From Chitinophagales bacterium (GTDB lineage Bacteria; Bacteroidota; Bacteroidia; Chitinophagales; UBA10324): DNA of 15,648 nt. Below are positions 4,464 through 12,188 of the stretch, in pieces; positions within the stretch are counted from its first letter, which is position 1; the number at the start of each line of letters is the position of its first letter. Made by a program: the position numbers and the translations under genes. The notes beneath the pieces are model-generated. The model was not told where the DNA came from and searched no databases. It worked only from the letters and a program-made list of their open reading frames with translations. Location: NCBI GenBank assembly GCA_013695775.1, contig JACCZV010000309.1, forward strand, positions 1 to 15,648. Reading direction: 5' to 3'.

Positions 4464-7079
4464 TTACTCAGGGGCACTCTTTCTGGATTTTTTAGCAATG
4501 GTATCTGCAGGTTGTATCTCTGGCTTTACAGTCGCACTATCCGCAACAGATTCAGATCTTTTTTTTGCAATATTATCTTTAATAACTTGCTTCTTTCCTA
4601 ATTTTCGCGTTTTAGGTACAGCTAAGGCTTTCTCTTTATAATAATTTTTGAAAGGATCGTACTTGATTTGCATCTTTCCATTTGCTCCATCAACGGCTCT
4701 CAGAAAAATGCTCGGTCCCAGGTTCACATCAGTACCGATATTTTCAGGCTTAAAATCCGTGTCTCTCTTTTTCAAATTACTAAGTGGTATCTGTATGCTT
4801 ATGTCGGTGCCACTCTTAAATCCATAAACCCCTTGTACAAACAACGTAAGCACACTCGATTGAATTTCCATGCGCGATAATTCAAGTTGTTGCCCTTGCA
4901 CGGAGAGGTTTCCTTTTATCTGTGCAAATTCTATGTTGTTGAAATCTCTATCTTTAAATATAAACTTTGAAATTTCATCAAGTGAAGTGAAGTTTAAGAG
5001 TGCACCTTTTTTTAGGTTAATCTGAATGTTTCCCTTCATTGTTGAGGGATCAATGGAATAATCTTTTTTTAACTGGGCAGAAAAATTGACGGAAGTGCTG
5101 AGCACGCCTTTTACATCTTCATGGGTTACGGCCTTTTGTTGAAAGTTATCGAATGAATAAAACAGGCTGCTTACATCGGCATTTGATATGGATGCGGTAA
5201 TGTTTATATGGTAAGGTGCCCTTTGTAAGCTGGTAATGCCGCCGTTTAGTGAAAAAATGCCGCCTGAGGTTTTCATATTTACATTGTTAAACCGTACAAA
5301 ATCACCTGAAAGTGAAACAATCCCTTTTACATCGGTGGCTTTAAAACGCTGAGATTTAACAACACCTGCTGTCAGGCTTATTTCAGCAGCAGTATTGTCG
5401 ATAATCTGATTTACTACTCTTGTGATATTTTTTTGGGCAGCTTTTTTTTCTGATGCCGACTTCTCCCCGGTTGCAGCACCACCTTTACTTGATTTAAAGT
5501 AATCAAGGTTTAGCGAGGGCGCACTTACATTAAGCGCGGCGACAAGATTATAGTTGGGAAGAAACAAAAAGGGTACAAACCTCTGAACGGTGCCTGAAAT
5601 TTCAACCGGGTTCTTATTGATTTCACCACTTAAGTTTTCTACCGTTAGCATCGTATCATTGAAATAAAAATTCGTATTTACGTTAGTAAAATGGAAGTCA
5701 CGTGGTATATAAGTTACCTCACCATTATATACAGATAGCTTTCCATTAATTTTTGCGAGCAGCTTTTGATTAATTGTATCGATGTAATTTACCAGCCTGC
5801 CGTTGTACTCGAAAGATACTGCAATGCTCCCTCCGCCAAAAGTCAACAAGCTGCTATCCACTAATTCATTTGCGTCTTTCAGCGTCATGTTCACCTTGGC
5901 ATCCATAAATAAAGCGGGCTCAAGAAGATCGGTAATAATCATTCTTGCATGCAAAGGGATGCCAGCAAGTTTAGCATTGAAATGAGGCAATACGATTCTT
6001 GAGTTGTGATCATCATTTCTTTTCAGGCGATCTATATGGTTGGTGAACATCCCTAACATATTTATATCGGTAAAGGATCGGGTTTTCATATCCACTGTGT
6101 TTTCATCGGATTTGAAATAAAGATCTACCTCAGGCTTGGTGCCAGGAGCAATCAATCCGTCAATAAAAATAGCTGCCATAAAGGGAGATTCGAATGAAAA
6201 ATCAGCCAGCTTTGCCGCAATGCTTTGGGTAACAATGGTACGTACTTCAGCCATCTTAATAGCACGGGTATATAGTTCTAAATGCATGTGTGGATTTTCG
6301 TGAAAGGTTATATCTCCTTTTAAATAGACGTTATTATTGTAAACTTTAAGGTTAGAGGGGAAAATGATCAGTGCTTTCGTGTTTTCGTTATAACCAACAC
6401 TCATATTAATATCTACATTGTTATCCGTTAGATAACTTCCTTTCTCATGGTTAAATTCAAGACCATCAAAATGAACTTTACCCTTAATCGTGGCATCGAT
6501 TACAGGCAGATTGCCTTTTAATTTAGCGGTTGCATTTATAAACTGAAATTTAAACCATTTATTCATGGAAGAATCTACCATGCTGAATTTTACATCATGA
6601 AGAATGATTTTATTTATAGTGGTAATCATGGATGAGGAATCTGTTTCCTCTTTGCGTTTTTTTCTTAATATATCATAGCTCAGGTAGCCATTCTTCAATA
6701 TTAACATTGAAATTGTTGCATTCTGAATCGTGATGGTTTTTAAATTTATTTCGCCACGCAACAACTTCATGACATCTATTTCCAGAAAAATTTTGCCTGC
6801 CCTGAATAATTCTTCCTTGTGAAAGGGGTAAAGCGTATCCCTAACGAAGGCATCAGTGAGAGTTAAAGAAATACTTGGAAACCGATTGAAGATTGTATAG
6901 TTCAAATCTTTAATGAGAAAGGTTCCGTGTATCCTTTCATTAATATCTTCGTTGATGTTAGCAAGTATTTCCTTTTTATAAAGTTGCGCAAGAACATATG
7001 CTCCACAAAACAATACTATAAGCATTGCCAGGCTGATTAAGAAAATTTTACCGACACGACGGTTGATTTTTTTGTTCAC
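4464..7079 (-). CDS. AsmA-like family envelope protein
   Basis: The 871-residue protein starts with basic residues and one membrane anchor (about 11-33, IFLISLAMLIVLFCGAYVLA), with the rest outside the inner membrane. It is dominated by alternating beta-strand repeats, such as KLLRGEINLKTITIQNATIS (about 109-128), VVDATIKGKVHFDG-like strands and, near 555-640, AEISLTAGVVKSQRFKATDV with NVNMKTSGGIFSLNGGI. This is the AsmA N-terminal plus AsmA-like C-terminal arrangement. The family forms long bridge-like grooves related to lipid-transfer proteins at the envelope; the specific cargo cannot be read here. A Lys/Ala-rich, low-complexity tail (about 820-871) follows. The start is GTG at 7079. It is monocistronic as far as spacing shows: 137 bases separate it from the persulfide dioxygenase stop upstream. 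Confidence 0.8.
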   Translation of the reverse strand: MNKKINRRVGKIFLISLAMLIVLFCGAYVLAQLYKKEILANINEDINERIHGTFLIKDLNYTIFNRFPSISLTLTDAFVRDTLYPFHKEELFRAGKIFLEIDVMKLLRGEINLKTITIQNATISMLILKNGYLSYDILRKKRKEETDSSSMITTINKIILHDVKFSMVDSSMNKWFKFQFINATAKLKGNLPVIDATIKGKVHFDGLEFNHEKGSYLTDNNVDINMSVGYNENTKALIIFPSNLKVYNNNVYLKGDITFHENPHMHLELYTRAIKMAEVRTIVTQSIAAKLADFSFESPFMAAIFIDGLIAPGTKPEVDLYFKSDENTVDMKTRSFTDINMLGMFTNHIDRLKRNDDHNSRIVLPHFNAKLAGIPLHARMIITDLLEPALFMDAKVNMTLKDANELVDSSLLTFGGGSIAVSFEYNGRLVNYIDTINQKLLAKINGKLSVYNGEVTYIPRDFHFTNVNTNFYFNDTMLTVENLSGEINKNPVEISGTVQRFVPFLFLPNYNLVAALNVSAPSLNLDYFKSSKGGAATGEKSASEKKAAQKNITRVVNQIIDNTAAEISLTAGVVKSQRFKATDVKGIVSLSGDFVRFNNVNMKTSGGIFSLNGGITSLQRAPYHINITASISNADVSSLFYSFDNFQQKAVTHEDVKGVLSTSVNFSAQLKKDYSIDPSTMKGNIQINLKKGALLNFTSLDEISKFIFKDRDFNNIEFAQIKGNLSVQGQQLELSRMEIQSSVLTLFVQGVYGFKSGTDISIQIPLSNLKKRDTDFKPENIGTDVNLGPSIFLRAVDGANGKMQIKYDPFKNYYKEKALAVPKTRKLGKKQVIKDNIAKKRSESVADSATVKPEIQPADTIAKKSRKSAPE

Positions 7080-7216
7080 AGATTCTTAGGCTTACGAGAT
7101 ATAGAGAGGAAATATAAAATACAGTAAGCTAAATAACAACTAAAATGACGAATAATAGATGTTATCTACTGGATTACTATACTGGGGAAGGCCATAAGAC
7201 TTAAATAAAACCCGGG

Positions 7217-8608
7217 TCAGGATTCTGAGAACTTAGGTAGTTTTAATGGTATATTGGCTTTCGAAATAGCCTCCCATCCCCCATAAATATTTTTAATACG
7301 CTGATAACCCTTACGTTTCAGCAATGAGGCGGCAATCATAGATCTGTAACCCGACAAGCAGTGGACGTAAATATTCTCATCCTTACTTTTAACTTTTATA
7401 AGCTGATCTTCAAGTTCCTGAAGCACCACGTTTATGGCACCATCTACATGACCTGCTTCGTATTCGTTTTGTTTTCTAACATCAACAATTCGTATATCAT
7501 CGTGAATATAATCAAGCCCTAACTCGTCTGCATCGATAGAGATTACCATATCAAAAGTTTTACCTGACTCCCTCCATGATTCAAAGCCATTGCTGAGATA
7601 ACCAATTACGTTATCATATCCTACACGCGCCATTCTAATAACAGCCTCCTTTTCTTTGCCCGGATCACTAACGATCAGAATGGGTTCGTCCATTTTTAAC
7701 AACGTACCGACCCACTCAGCGAAGCGGCCATTCATACCCAAAAATATTGAACCCGGAATAAAGCCTTTTTCAAATGCATCCTGATGGCGGGTGTCAACCA
7801 CTATTGCCCCCTGCTTCACTTCAATTTCAAATTCATCAGGCGACAGAGCCTTCATACTTCTGATGAGCACATCATCAAGAGATGCATAACCCCTTTGATT
7901 TATTTGTGAGTTTAGAGAAAAATATGGCGGTGGCTTTGACAGACCCATGGTAACTGTTTTAATAAATTCATACCGCGATAAGTCCTGAAGTGCATAATTG
8001 AGCTTTTTTTGCTCGCCAATGGTAGTCCATGTTTCCGTACCCAGATTTTTGCCGCAAGCCGAACCAGGTCCATGGGCAGGGTACACGATTACATCATCAG
8101 GCAATAACTTTAGTTTCTGAAGAGAATCATATAATCTTCCTGCCAGTTCTTCTTTTGAGATGTCTGCCCCAAACAGATCGGGACGGCCCACATCACCGAC
8201 GAACAATGTGTCGCCGGTAAAAATGCAATGCGGCAAACCCTCTTCATTATAAAGCAAGTAGCAGGTAGATTCTGGGGTGTGCCCAGGAGTATGAAGCACC
8301 TCCATCTGCACACCACCTATAGAAAATCGTTGTTTATCAGACGCAACGATAACGGGATAGCTGGTTATTGTTTCAGGTCCATAAACAATGGGGGCATTTG
8401 TCTTGCTGGCAAGATCAAGATGGCCTGAAACAAAGTCTGCATGAAAGTGGGTTTCAAATATATATTTTATGGGTGCACCCTTCTTTTCAGCAATAACAAT
8501 GTATGATTGATAGTCACGAAGTGGGTCAATTACTACACTTTCTCCATTGGATTCAATGAAGTAAGCAGCTTCTGATAAGCAATTGGTATACAGTTGCTCT
8601 ACGGTCAT
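7217..8608 (-). CDS. Persulfide dioxygenase-rhodanese fusion (CstB-like)
   Basis: The 463-residue cytosolic protein has three domains. Residues 1-235 are a metallo-beta-lactamase fold of the ETHE1/persulfide dioxygenase type: THFHADF (His54, His56, Asp58), TPGHTPES (His110), GDTLFVGDVGRPDL (Asp133) and PAHG (His179). The second-metal His of HxHxDH is Phe59, which suits a mono-iron dioxygenase using His54, His110 and Asp133. Residues 255-350 are a rhodanese domain whose active loop (VSDPGKEKE, about 313-321) lacks cysteine, so it is inactive. Residues 360-460 are a second rhodanese with a proper loop CLSGYRS (Cys417). This order matches Staphylococcus CstB, which oxidises persulfides and makes thiosulfate. 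It lies 46 bases downstream of an ArsR gene on the same strand, probably in one operon. Sulfide/persulfide detoxification is inferred from the family. Confidence 0.85.
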   Translation of the reverse strand: MTVEQLYTNCLSEAAYFIESNGESVVIDPLRDYQSYIVIAEKKGAPIKYIFETHFHADFVSGHLDLASKTNAPIVYGPETITSYPVIVASDKQRFSIGGVQMEVLHTPGHTPESTCYLLYNEEGLPHCIFTGDTLFVGDVGRPDLFGADISKEELAGRLYDSLQKLKLLPDDVIVYPAHGPGSACGKNLGTETWTTIGEQKKLNYALQDLSRYEFIKTVTMGLSKPPPYFSLNSQINQRGYASLDDVLIRSMKALSPDEFEIEVKQGAIVVDTRHQDAFEKGFIPGSIFLGMNGRFAEWVGTLLKMDEPILIVSDPGKEKEAVIRMARVGYDNVIGYLSNGFESWRESGKTFDMVISIDADELGLDYIHDDIRIVDVRKQNEYEAGHVDGAINVVLQELEDQLIKVKSKDENIYVHCLSGYRSMIAASLLKRKGYQRIKNIYGGWEAISKANIPLKLPKFSES

Positions 8609-8628
8609 CGGAAATTCTCACGTGTTAA

Positions 8629-8646
8629 TGGCAAATATTCTTGCCA
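8629..8646. promoter_or_regulatory. Inverted repeat before the persulfide dioxygenase gene
   Basis: TGGCAA-6 bases-TTGCCA is a perfect 6-bp inverted repeat in the 46-base gap between the ArsR stop and the dioxygenase ATG, 20 bases upstream of that ATG. It could be an operator or an mRNA hairpin controlling the second gene of the pair. Confidence 0.3.
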
Positions 8647-8654
8647 CAAAGATA

Positions 8655-8960
8655 TTACTTTTTGGTTTCGAACTTTTTGATAGTCGCCATCAACTGTTTT
8701 ATATTAGAGTAGTAGACGGAATAAAATATTTTCTTCCCATCACGACGGAACTTCACTAATTCAGCATTCCGCAGTATCTTAAGGTGCTGCGAGGTAATAG
8801 ATTGCTCCAATTTCAATGCACGGTAAATTTTGTTTACGTTAATTTCCCCATGCTTATCAATAAAAGCGAGAATTGATAAACGAAGCGGATGGGCAAGTGC
8901 CTTGATCCTGCCCAACCCTTTCTTAGCTAATGAATAATCGAGCATTAATGTTTCAGCCAT
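8655..8960 (-). CDS. ArsR/SmtB-family winged-helix repressor, upstream of the CstB-like gene
   Basis: The 101-residue protein has the ArsR core: RIKALAHPLRLSILAFI dimer/entry helices (about 18-34), the helix-turn-helix VNKIYRALKLEQSITSQHLKIL with recognition helix around SITSQHLKIL (about 54-63), and the wing KFRRDGKKIFYSVY. It contains no cysteine at all. It therefore cannot use the dithiol switch of SqrR/BigR-type persulfide sensors or the Cys metal sites of ArsR/SmtB. Position suggests that it controls the dioxygenase fusion just downstream; the ligand is unknown. Start is ATG at 8960. About 45% of its core residues match the second ArsR (9136-9486), so the two look like paralogues. Confidence 0.88.
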   Translation of the reverse strand: MAETLMLDYSLAKKGLGRIKALAHPLRLSILAFIDKHGEINVNKIYRALKLEQSITSQHLKILRNAELVKFRRDGKKIFYSVYYSNIKQLMATIKKFETKK

Positions 8961-9084
8961 TTTTTGTACATTTTTGATTTCACACTACAACAAAAAAACT
9001 GATAAATAGTTTAACTGATTCTTTTTTATTCTATAATAACGTAGATGACTGATGAGAAAGCATTTTCAACCTTGTATTGAAAGA

Positions 9085-9120
9085 AAAAGAAAAGCAGGTT
9101 ATGCAACCGGCTTTTCTTTT
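9085..9120 (-). terminator. Intrinsic terminator of the second ArsR gene
   Basis: Arms 9085-9100 and 9105-9120 form a 16-bp stem with one mismatch around an ATGC loop. On the - strand it ends in a T-rich run (CTTTTCTTTTTC). It starts 16 bases after the ArsR stop, so the two ArsR genes are probably separate transcripts. The other strand is also T-rich, so weak bidirectional activity is possible. Confidence 0.65.
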
Positions 9121-9135
9121 AGGCACATTACAAAA

Positions 9136-9486
9136 TCAATTAGCAAGTTCTTCTACCAAATCAGCGAGTTCAGATATTCTATTGTGATTAAGGGTATAGT
9201 AGATAAATTTTCCGTCGCGGTCTGTCTTAACAACATTTGCATTTCGTAGAATAGCCAAATGCTGCGAAGCAACCGACTGTTCAAGCCTCAGCTTCACGTA
9301 AATTTCTGTTACAGTCATTTTCACATTATCCTCCAATAATCTAATAATGGATTGACGAAGTTTATGATTAACCGCACGTAAGACGCCGGCAGCCTTTTTT
9401 AGGGCAGCATAATCAATGCGTATGGATATTTTAGAACTTCCATTCTTAGAGACAAGGGTGAGTTCAGGAGCAGCTATTTTCGGCAT
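9136..9486 (-). CDS. Second ArsR-family winged-helix repressor
   Basis: The 116-residue protein has a basic N-terminal extension (about 1-28) followed by the ArsR core: ALKKAAGVLRAVNHKLRQSI, helix-turn-helix TEIYVKLRLEQSVASQHLAI, and wing VKTDRDGKFIYYTLNHNR. Like its neighbour it lacks cysteine. The motif LEQSxxSQHLxILRNAxxVK is shared with 8655-8960, so the pair arose by duplication or related gain. It has its own terminator and its own upstream region with palindromes (9520-9531, 9630-9641), so it is probably autoregulated. The ligand is unknown; it could co-regulate the sulfur gene. Start is ATG at 9486. Confidence 0.85.
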   Translation of the reverse strand: MPKIAAPELTLVSKNGSSKISIRIDYAALKKAAGVLRAVNHKLRQSIIRLLEDNVKMTVTEIYVKLRLEQSVASQHLAILRNANVVKTDRDGKFIYYTLNHNRISELADLVEELAN

Positions 9487-9519
9487 GTTTTAAAATTTTA
9501 GTTGAGGAAAATATGGCAA

Positions 9520-9531
9520 AATCATATGATT
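9520..9531. promoter_or_regulatory. Perfect 12-bp palindrome upstream of the second ArsR gene
   Basis: AATCATATGATT is fully self-complementary and lies 33 bases upstream of the ArsR ATG. A second perfect palindrome, ATATTATAATAT, is at 9630-9641. ArsR repressors bind dyad AT-rich operators near their own promoters, so these are candidate operators. AT-rich palindromes can also arise by chance. Confidence 0.3.
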
Positions 9532-9673
9532 ATCAAATTCAATGCCGAAGGGGTTACAAGATTTGCGGGTCAATTTTCAAGATTTGGAAGTACAAGCAGC
9601 AGTAGGCTATTTCTGGAATACAAAAAGCCATATTATAATATATACAAAACATACTTAATTCATTGCATCCCCC

Positions 9674-10357
9674 TTAAAAAGGAGCGGGATGTTTCTGGCT
9701 TATGTAAGCGGGCTTTATATAATTAGGCTCAAATGAAACCGGATCACAAAATATTTTATCCTGCAATTTCTTTTCAGATAGCTTTAGCATCCATCTAGCT
9801 GAAGGCCTCGTAAGTGTATCGTATATAAGGTTTTCGCTGTTAAGAATGTTTCTGCATTTTTCAACACCGTTGCCGCCCAGCAGCACCCTTTTTTTTTGAA
9901 GTTCAACATCAAGGAAACTTGGATTGAGAACAAGGTGTGTTGAGGGCCTTAGCATTATTCCTTCCCATCCGAAAATTCCATAATAAATCTCATTCCTTCT
10001 GGAATCAATCGTTGGGCAATAGAAAAATTCGTCAGACAAATGGCGAAGGTATAGTCCATAAGCGAGCGCTTGCAATGAATCAACAGCAATCAGAGGTTTG
10101 GATAACGCAAAACATAAACCTTTTGCCGTGGCTGCCCCAATTCTAAGACCTGTATAAGAACCGGGCCCAGCACTCAACGCAATAGCATCTAAGCTATGCA
10201 GATTGATTTGATGTCGTTTAGCCAATTCATCAATCAATACGGTAAGAATTGCTGCATGATTGGCATTTTCTATTACCTCTTCAAAGCCAAGGATTTCTCC
10301 GCAATGGCTAAATGCCACAGAACAGCAGGCAGAAGAGGTCTCCAGGTTTAGAATCAT
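9674..10357 (-). CDS. tsaB: tRNA t6A37 synthesis subunit TsaB
   Basis: TsaB is the inactive partner of TsaD in the cytosolic TsaBDE complex that makes N6-threonylcarbamoyladenosine at position 37 of ANN-decoding tRNAs. The 227-residue protein opens MILNLETSSACCSVAF, the ASKHA N-terminal strand with conserved ETS. It carries NANHAAIL near residue 31 and the hallmark SAGPGSYTGLRIGAATAKGL segment at 62-81, then KPLIAVDSLQALA. Length is normal. Start is ATG at 10357. It lies 74 bases downstream of the M28 peptidase stop on the same strand. A hairpin (CATCCC at 9666, GGGATG at 9686) spans its stop codon but has no following T-run. Confidence is high. Confidence 0.93.
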   Translation of the reverse strand: MILNLETSSACCSVAFSHCGEILGFEEVIENANHAAILTVLIDELAKRHQINLHSLDAIALSAGPGSYTGLRIGAATAKGLCFALSKPLIAVDSLQALAYGLYLRHLSDEFFYCPTIDSRRNEIYYGIFGWEGIMLRPSTHLVLNPSFLDVELQKKRVLLGGNGVEKCRNILNSENLIYDTLTRPSARWMLKLSEKKLQDKIFCDPVSFEPNYIKPAYISQKHPAPF

Positions 10358-10431
10358 TCAGGATCGATAAAATGGTTTGACAACTGTGTGAGCTACCCTG
10401 CATTTTTATCAGTCTTTCCTAACTGTCAAGT

Positions 10432-12114
10432 TCAAAATATTACATGCAATTCGCTGTTCATATCGCCGCGCTTTACAATTACCGTGGCCTTATCACCTTT
10501 GTTAAAACCAGCAAGGGCTTTCATATAGGTCATAATATCAGCAACCGGGAATTCACCGATTGAAAGTATAATGTCGCCTTTTTTTATGCCCGCTAAAGAA
10601 GCAGGGTTCCCTTCACTAACTCCGTCTACACGCAGCCCCACCCCGTCGAAAAGGTAATCTGGTATAATACCAAGCCTTACTTTAAACTGTGGTATATCAC
10701 CCCCGTCACTTTCTTTTGTTTTTGAATAAGGAAGTGTTCCCTTCACATCTAATACCATGATGATAGAGTCAATTAATCGAATAATTTTGGCCTCAGCAGT
10801 ATAATTTATTTTATCTGCATCGTCACTGGGCTTATGATAGTCCTGGTGCGTTCCCGTGAAAAAATTAAGTACCGGAATGTTCGCATAATAAAATGAAGTA
10901 TGGTCAGTTGGCCCCGTCCCGTTTTCACTCAGTTTGAATTTTAGGTCATCATAATTTAGGGTAGAAATAAATTTAAATTCATCAGGTGAAGTTCCAAGTC
11001 CGCTTATTTCAACCCCTTTTTCCGGATCATACCTGCCAATCATATCCATATTCAACATATAGTTAATTTTACTGGTATCGTAAGTGGCATGTTCTACCCA
11101 GTACTTTGAGCCGATGAGTCCGAGTTCTTCACCGGAAAAGTTGATAAAGAGAAAATTATTTTTTTCCCTGATATTATTCTTTTTTAGACGCCGGGCGATT
11201 TCAATAACTGCGGCGGTTCCGCTTGCGTTATCATCAGCACCATTATGAATGGCTACTTCGCCACGGTATAAGGAATTGCCGAAGTCGCCGTAACCAAGGT
11301 GATCGAAGTGTGCGCCAATCACTACCGTTGAAAGCGCTCCATTATCAAGAAATGCAGCGATGTTGTGGCCGGTAAGCGCAACTTTTTCAAGATGAGTTGT
11401 AATTACGGAGCTATTGAATTCTTTCCTTAACACAGTTTTAAGAACATCATATTTAACAAAGATTACCGGAATGTCAGAAGATGGAGTATTTATATCGAGG
11501 TTAGCTTTTAGATCCTCCGCATTTGTAAGGCTATTGGTAAAGATTACAGCTGCCGCACCTTTGTTTTTCGCATTTTCAATCTTCTTATGAATGTCAGCGT
11601 ATGCCGCATAACCTGAATGAGGATCATCTCCATCCGGCGTGCTACACTCCATGAGATATATATTGCCTTTTAATATGGGAGAGAAATTTTTATAGCTGTC
11701 ATATTCAAGTTCGGGTGCTACAATGCCGAATCCCACATCTGTAATTTTGCCTTTCACTGATTTGTTAGCTGAAATATTCACCGGATAATAGTCCTCATTC
11801 AATTTAAGATGTGCGCCATTTATTGTCAGTTCATTTTTGCCAGTCAGCTTTCTGCCATAAGTAAATGTAAACGGCTGTAAAAATCCATCTTCACCTTTAG
11901 CTCCAAGCTCAATAGTTCTGTATTGTTTGATAATATATTTATATGCTTTTTTTTCTCCCTTGGAACCAGTATTTCTTCCTTTTAGCTTATCTGCGGCGAG
12001 GTAGTTAACATGTTTTCTGAGATTTTTTATCAGCAGCGAATCTGTCGGATCTGCTGTTATGTTTTTTACCCAGATCAGAAGGAAGACCGTAAATAGCAGG
12101 AGTATTTTCTTCAT
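10432..12114 (-). CDS. Secreted M28 metallopeptidase with PA-like and PDZ domains
   Basis: The 560-residue protein begins with a signal peptide (MKKILLLFTVFLLIWVKNITA). A PA-like insert (about 110-245) is followed by the M28 di-zinc core: GAHFDHLG (His269), HNGADDNASG (Asp294 or Asp295), FSGEELGL (Glu329 catalytic, Glu330 ligand), NMDMIGR (Asp357) and YHKPSDD (His427). All expected ligands are present. A C-terminal PDZ domain (about 478-555) reads LGIIPDYLFDGVGLRVDGVS and PASLAGIKKGDIILSI. Family members are aminopeptidases or carboxypeptidases; the specificity is not readable. The protein is probably periplasmic or surface exposed. It lies downstream of ctpA, separated by a strong terminator, so it is transcribed separately. 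Start is ATG at 12114. Confidence 0.9.
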   Translation of the reverse strand: MKKILLLFTVFLLIWVKNITADPTDSLLIKNLRKHVNYLAADKLKGRNTGSKGEKKAYKYIIKQYRTIELGAKGEDGFLQPFTFTYGRKLTGKNELTINGAHLKLNEDYYPVNISANKSVKGKITDVGFGIVAPELEYDSYKNFSPILKGNIYLMECSTPDGDDPHSGYAAYADIHKKIENAKNKGAAAVIFTNSLTNAEDLKANLDINTPSSDIPVIFVKYDVLKTVLRKEFNSSVITTHLEKVALTGHNIAAFLDNGALSTVVIGAHFDHLGYGDFGNSLYRGEVAIHNGADDNASGTAAVIEIARRLKKNNIREKNNFLFINFSGEELGLIGSKYWVEHATYDTSKINYMLNMDMIGRYDPEKGVEISGLGTSPDEFKFISTLNYDDLKFKLSENGTGPTDHTSFYYANIPVLNFFTGTHQDYHKPSDDADKINYTAEAKIIRLIDSIIMVLDVKGTLPYSKTKESDGGDIPQFKVRLGIIPDYLFDGVGLRVDGVSEGNPASLAGIKKGDIILSIGEFPVADIMTYMKALAGFNKGDKATVIVKRGDMNSELHVIF

Positions 12115-12129
12115 TTAAGATTTTGATTT

Positions 12130-12165
12130 AAAAAAAAGGGCTGTCAACTTCAAAGTTAACGGCCC
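12130..12165 (-). terminator. Intrinsic terminator of ctpA
   Basis: Arms 12138-12150 and 12153-12165 form a 13-bp stem with two mismatches (GT wobbles in one strand's RNA) closed by a two-base loop. On the - strand the stem is followed by eight T residues (complement of 12130-12137). It starts about 24 bases past the ctpA stop. Confidence 0.85.
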
Positions 12166-12188
12166 CTATAATAAATTAATAAAAGATT

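Noticed and set aside
9666..9691. Hairpin spanning the tsaB stop codon
   Set aside because: The stem has a three-base bulge and no T-run follows on the - strand, so I do not call a terminator.
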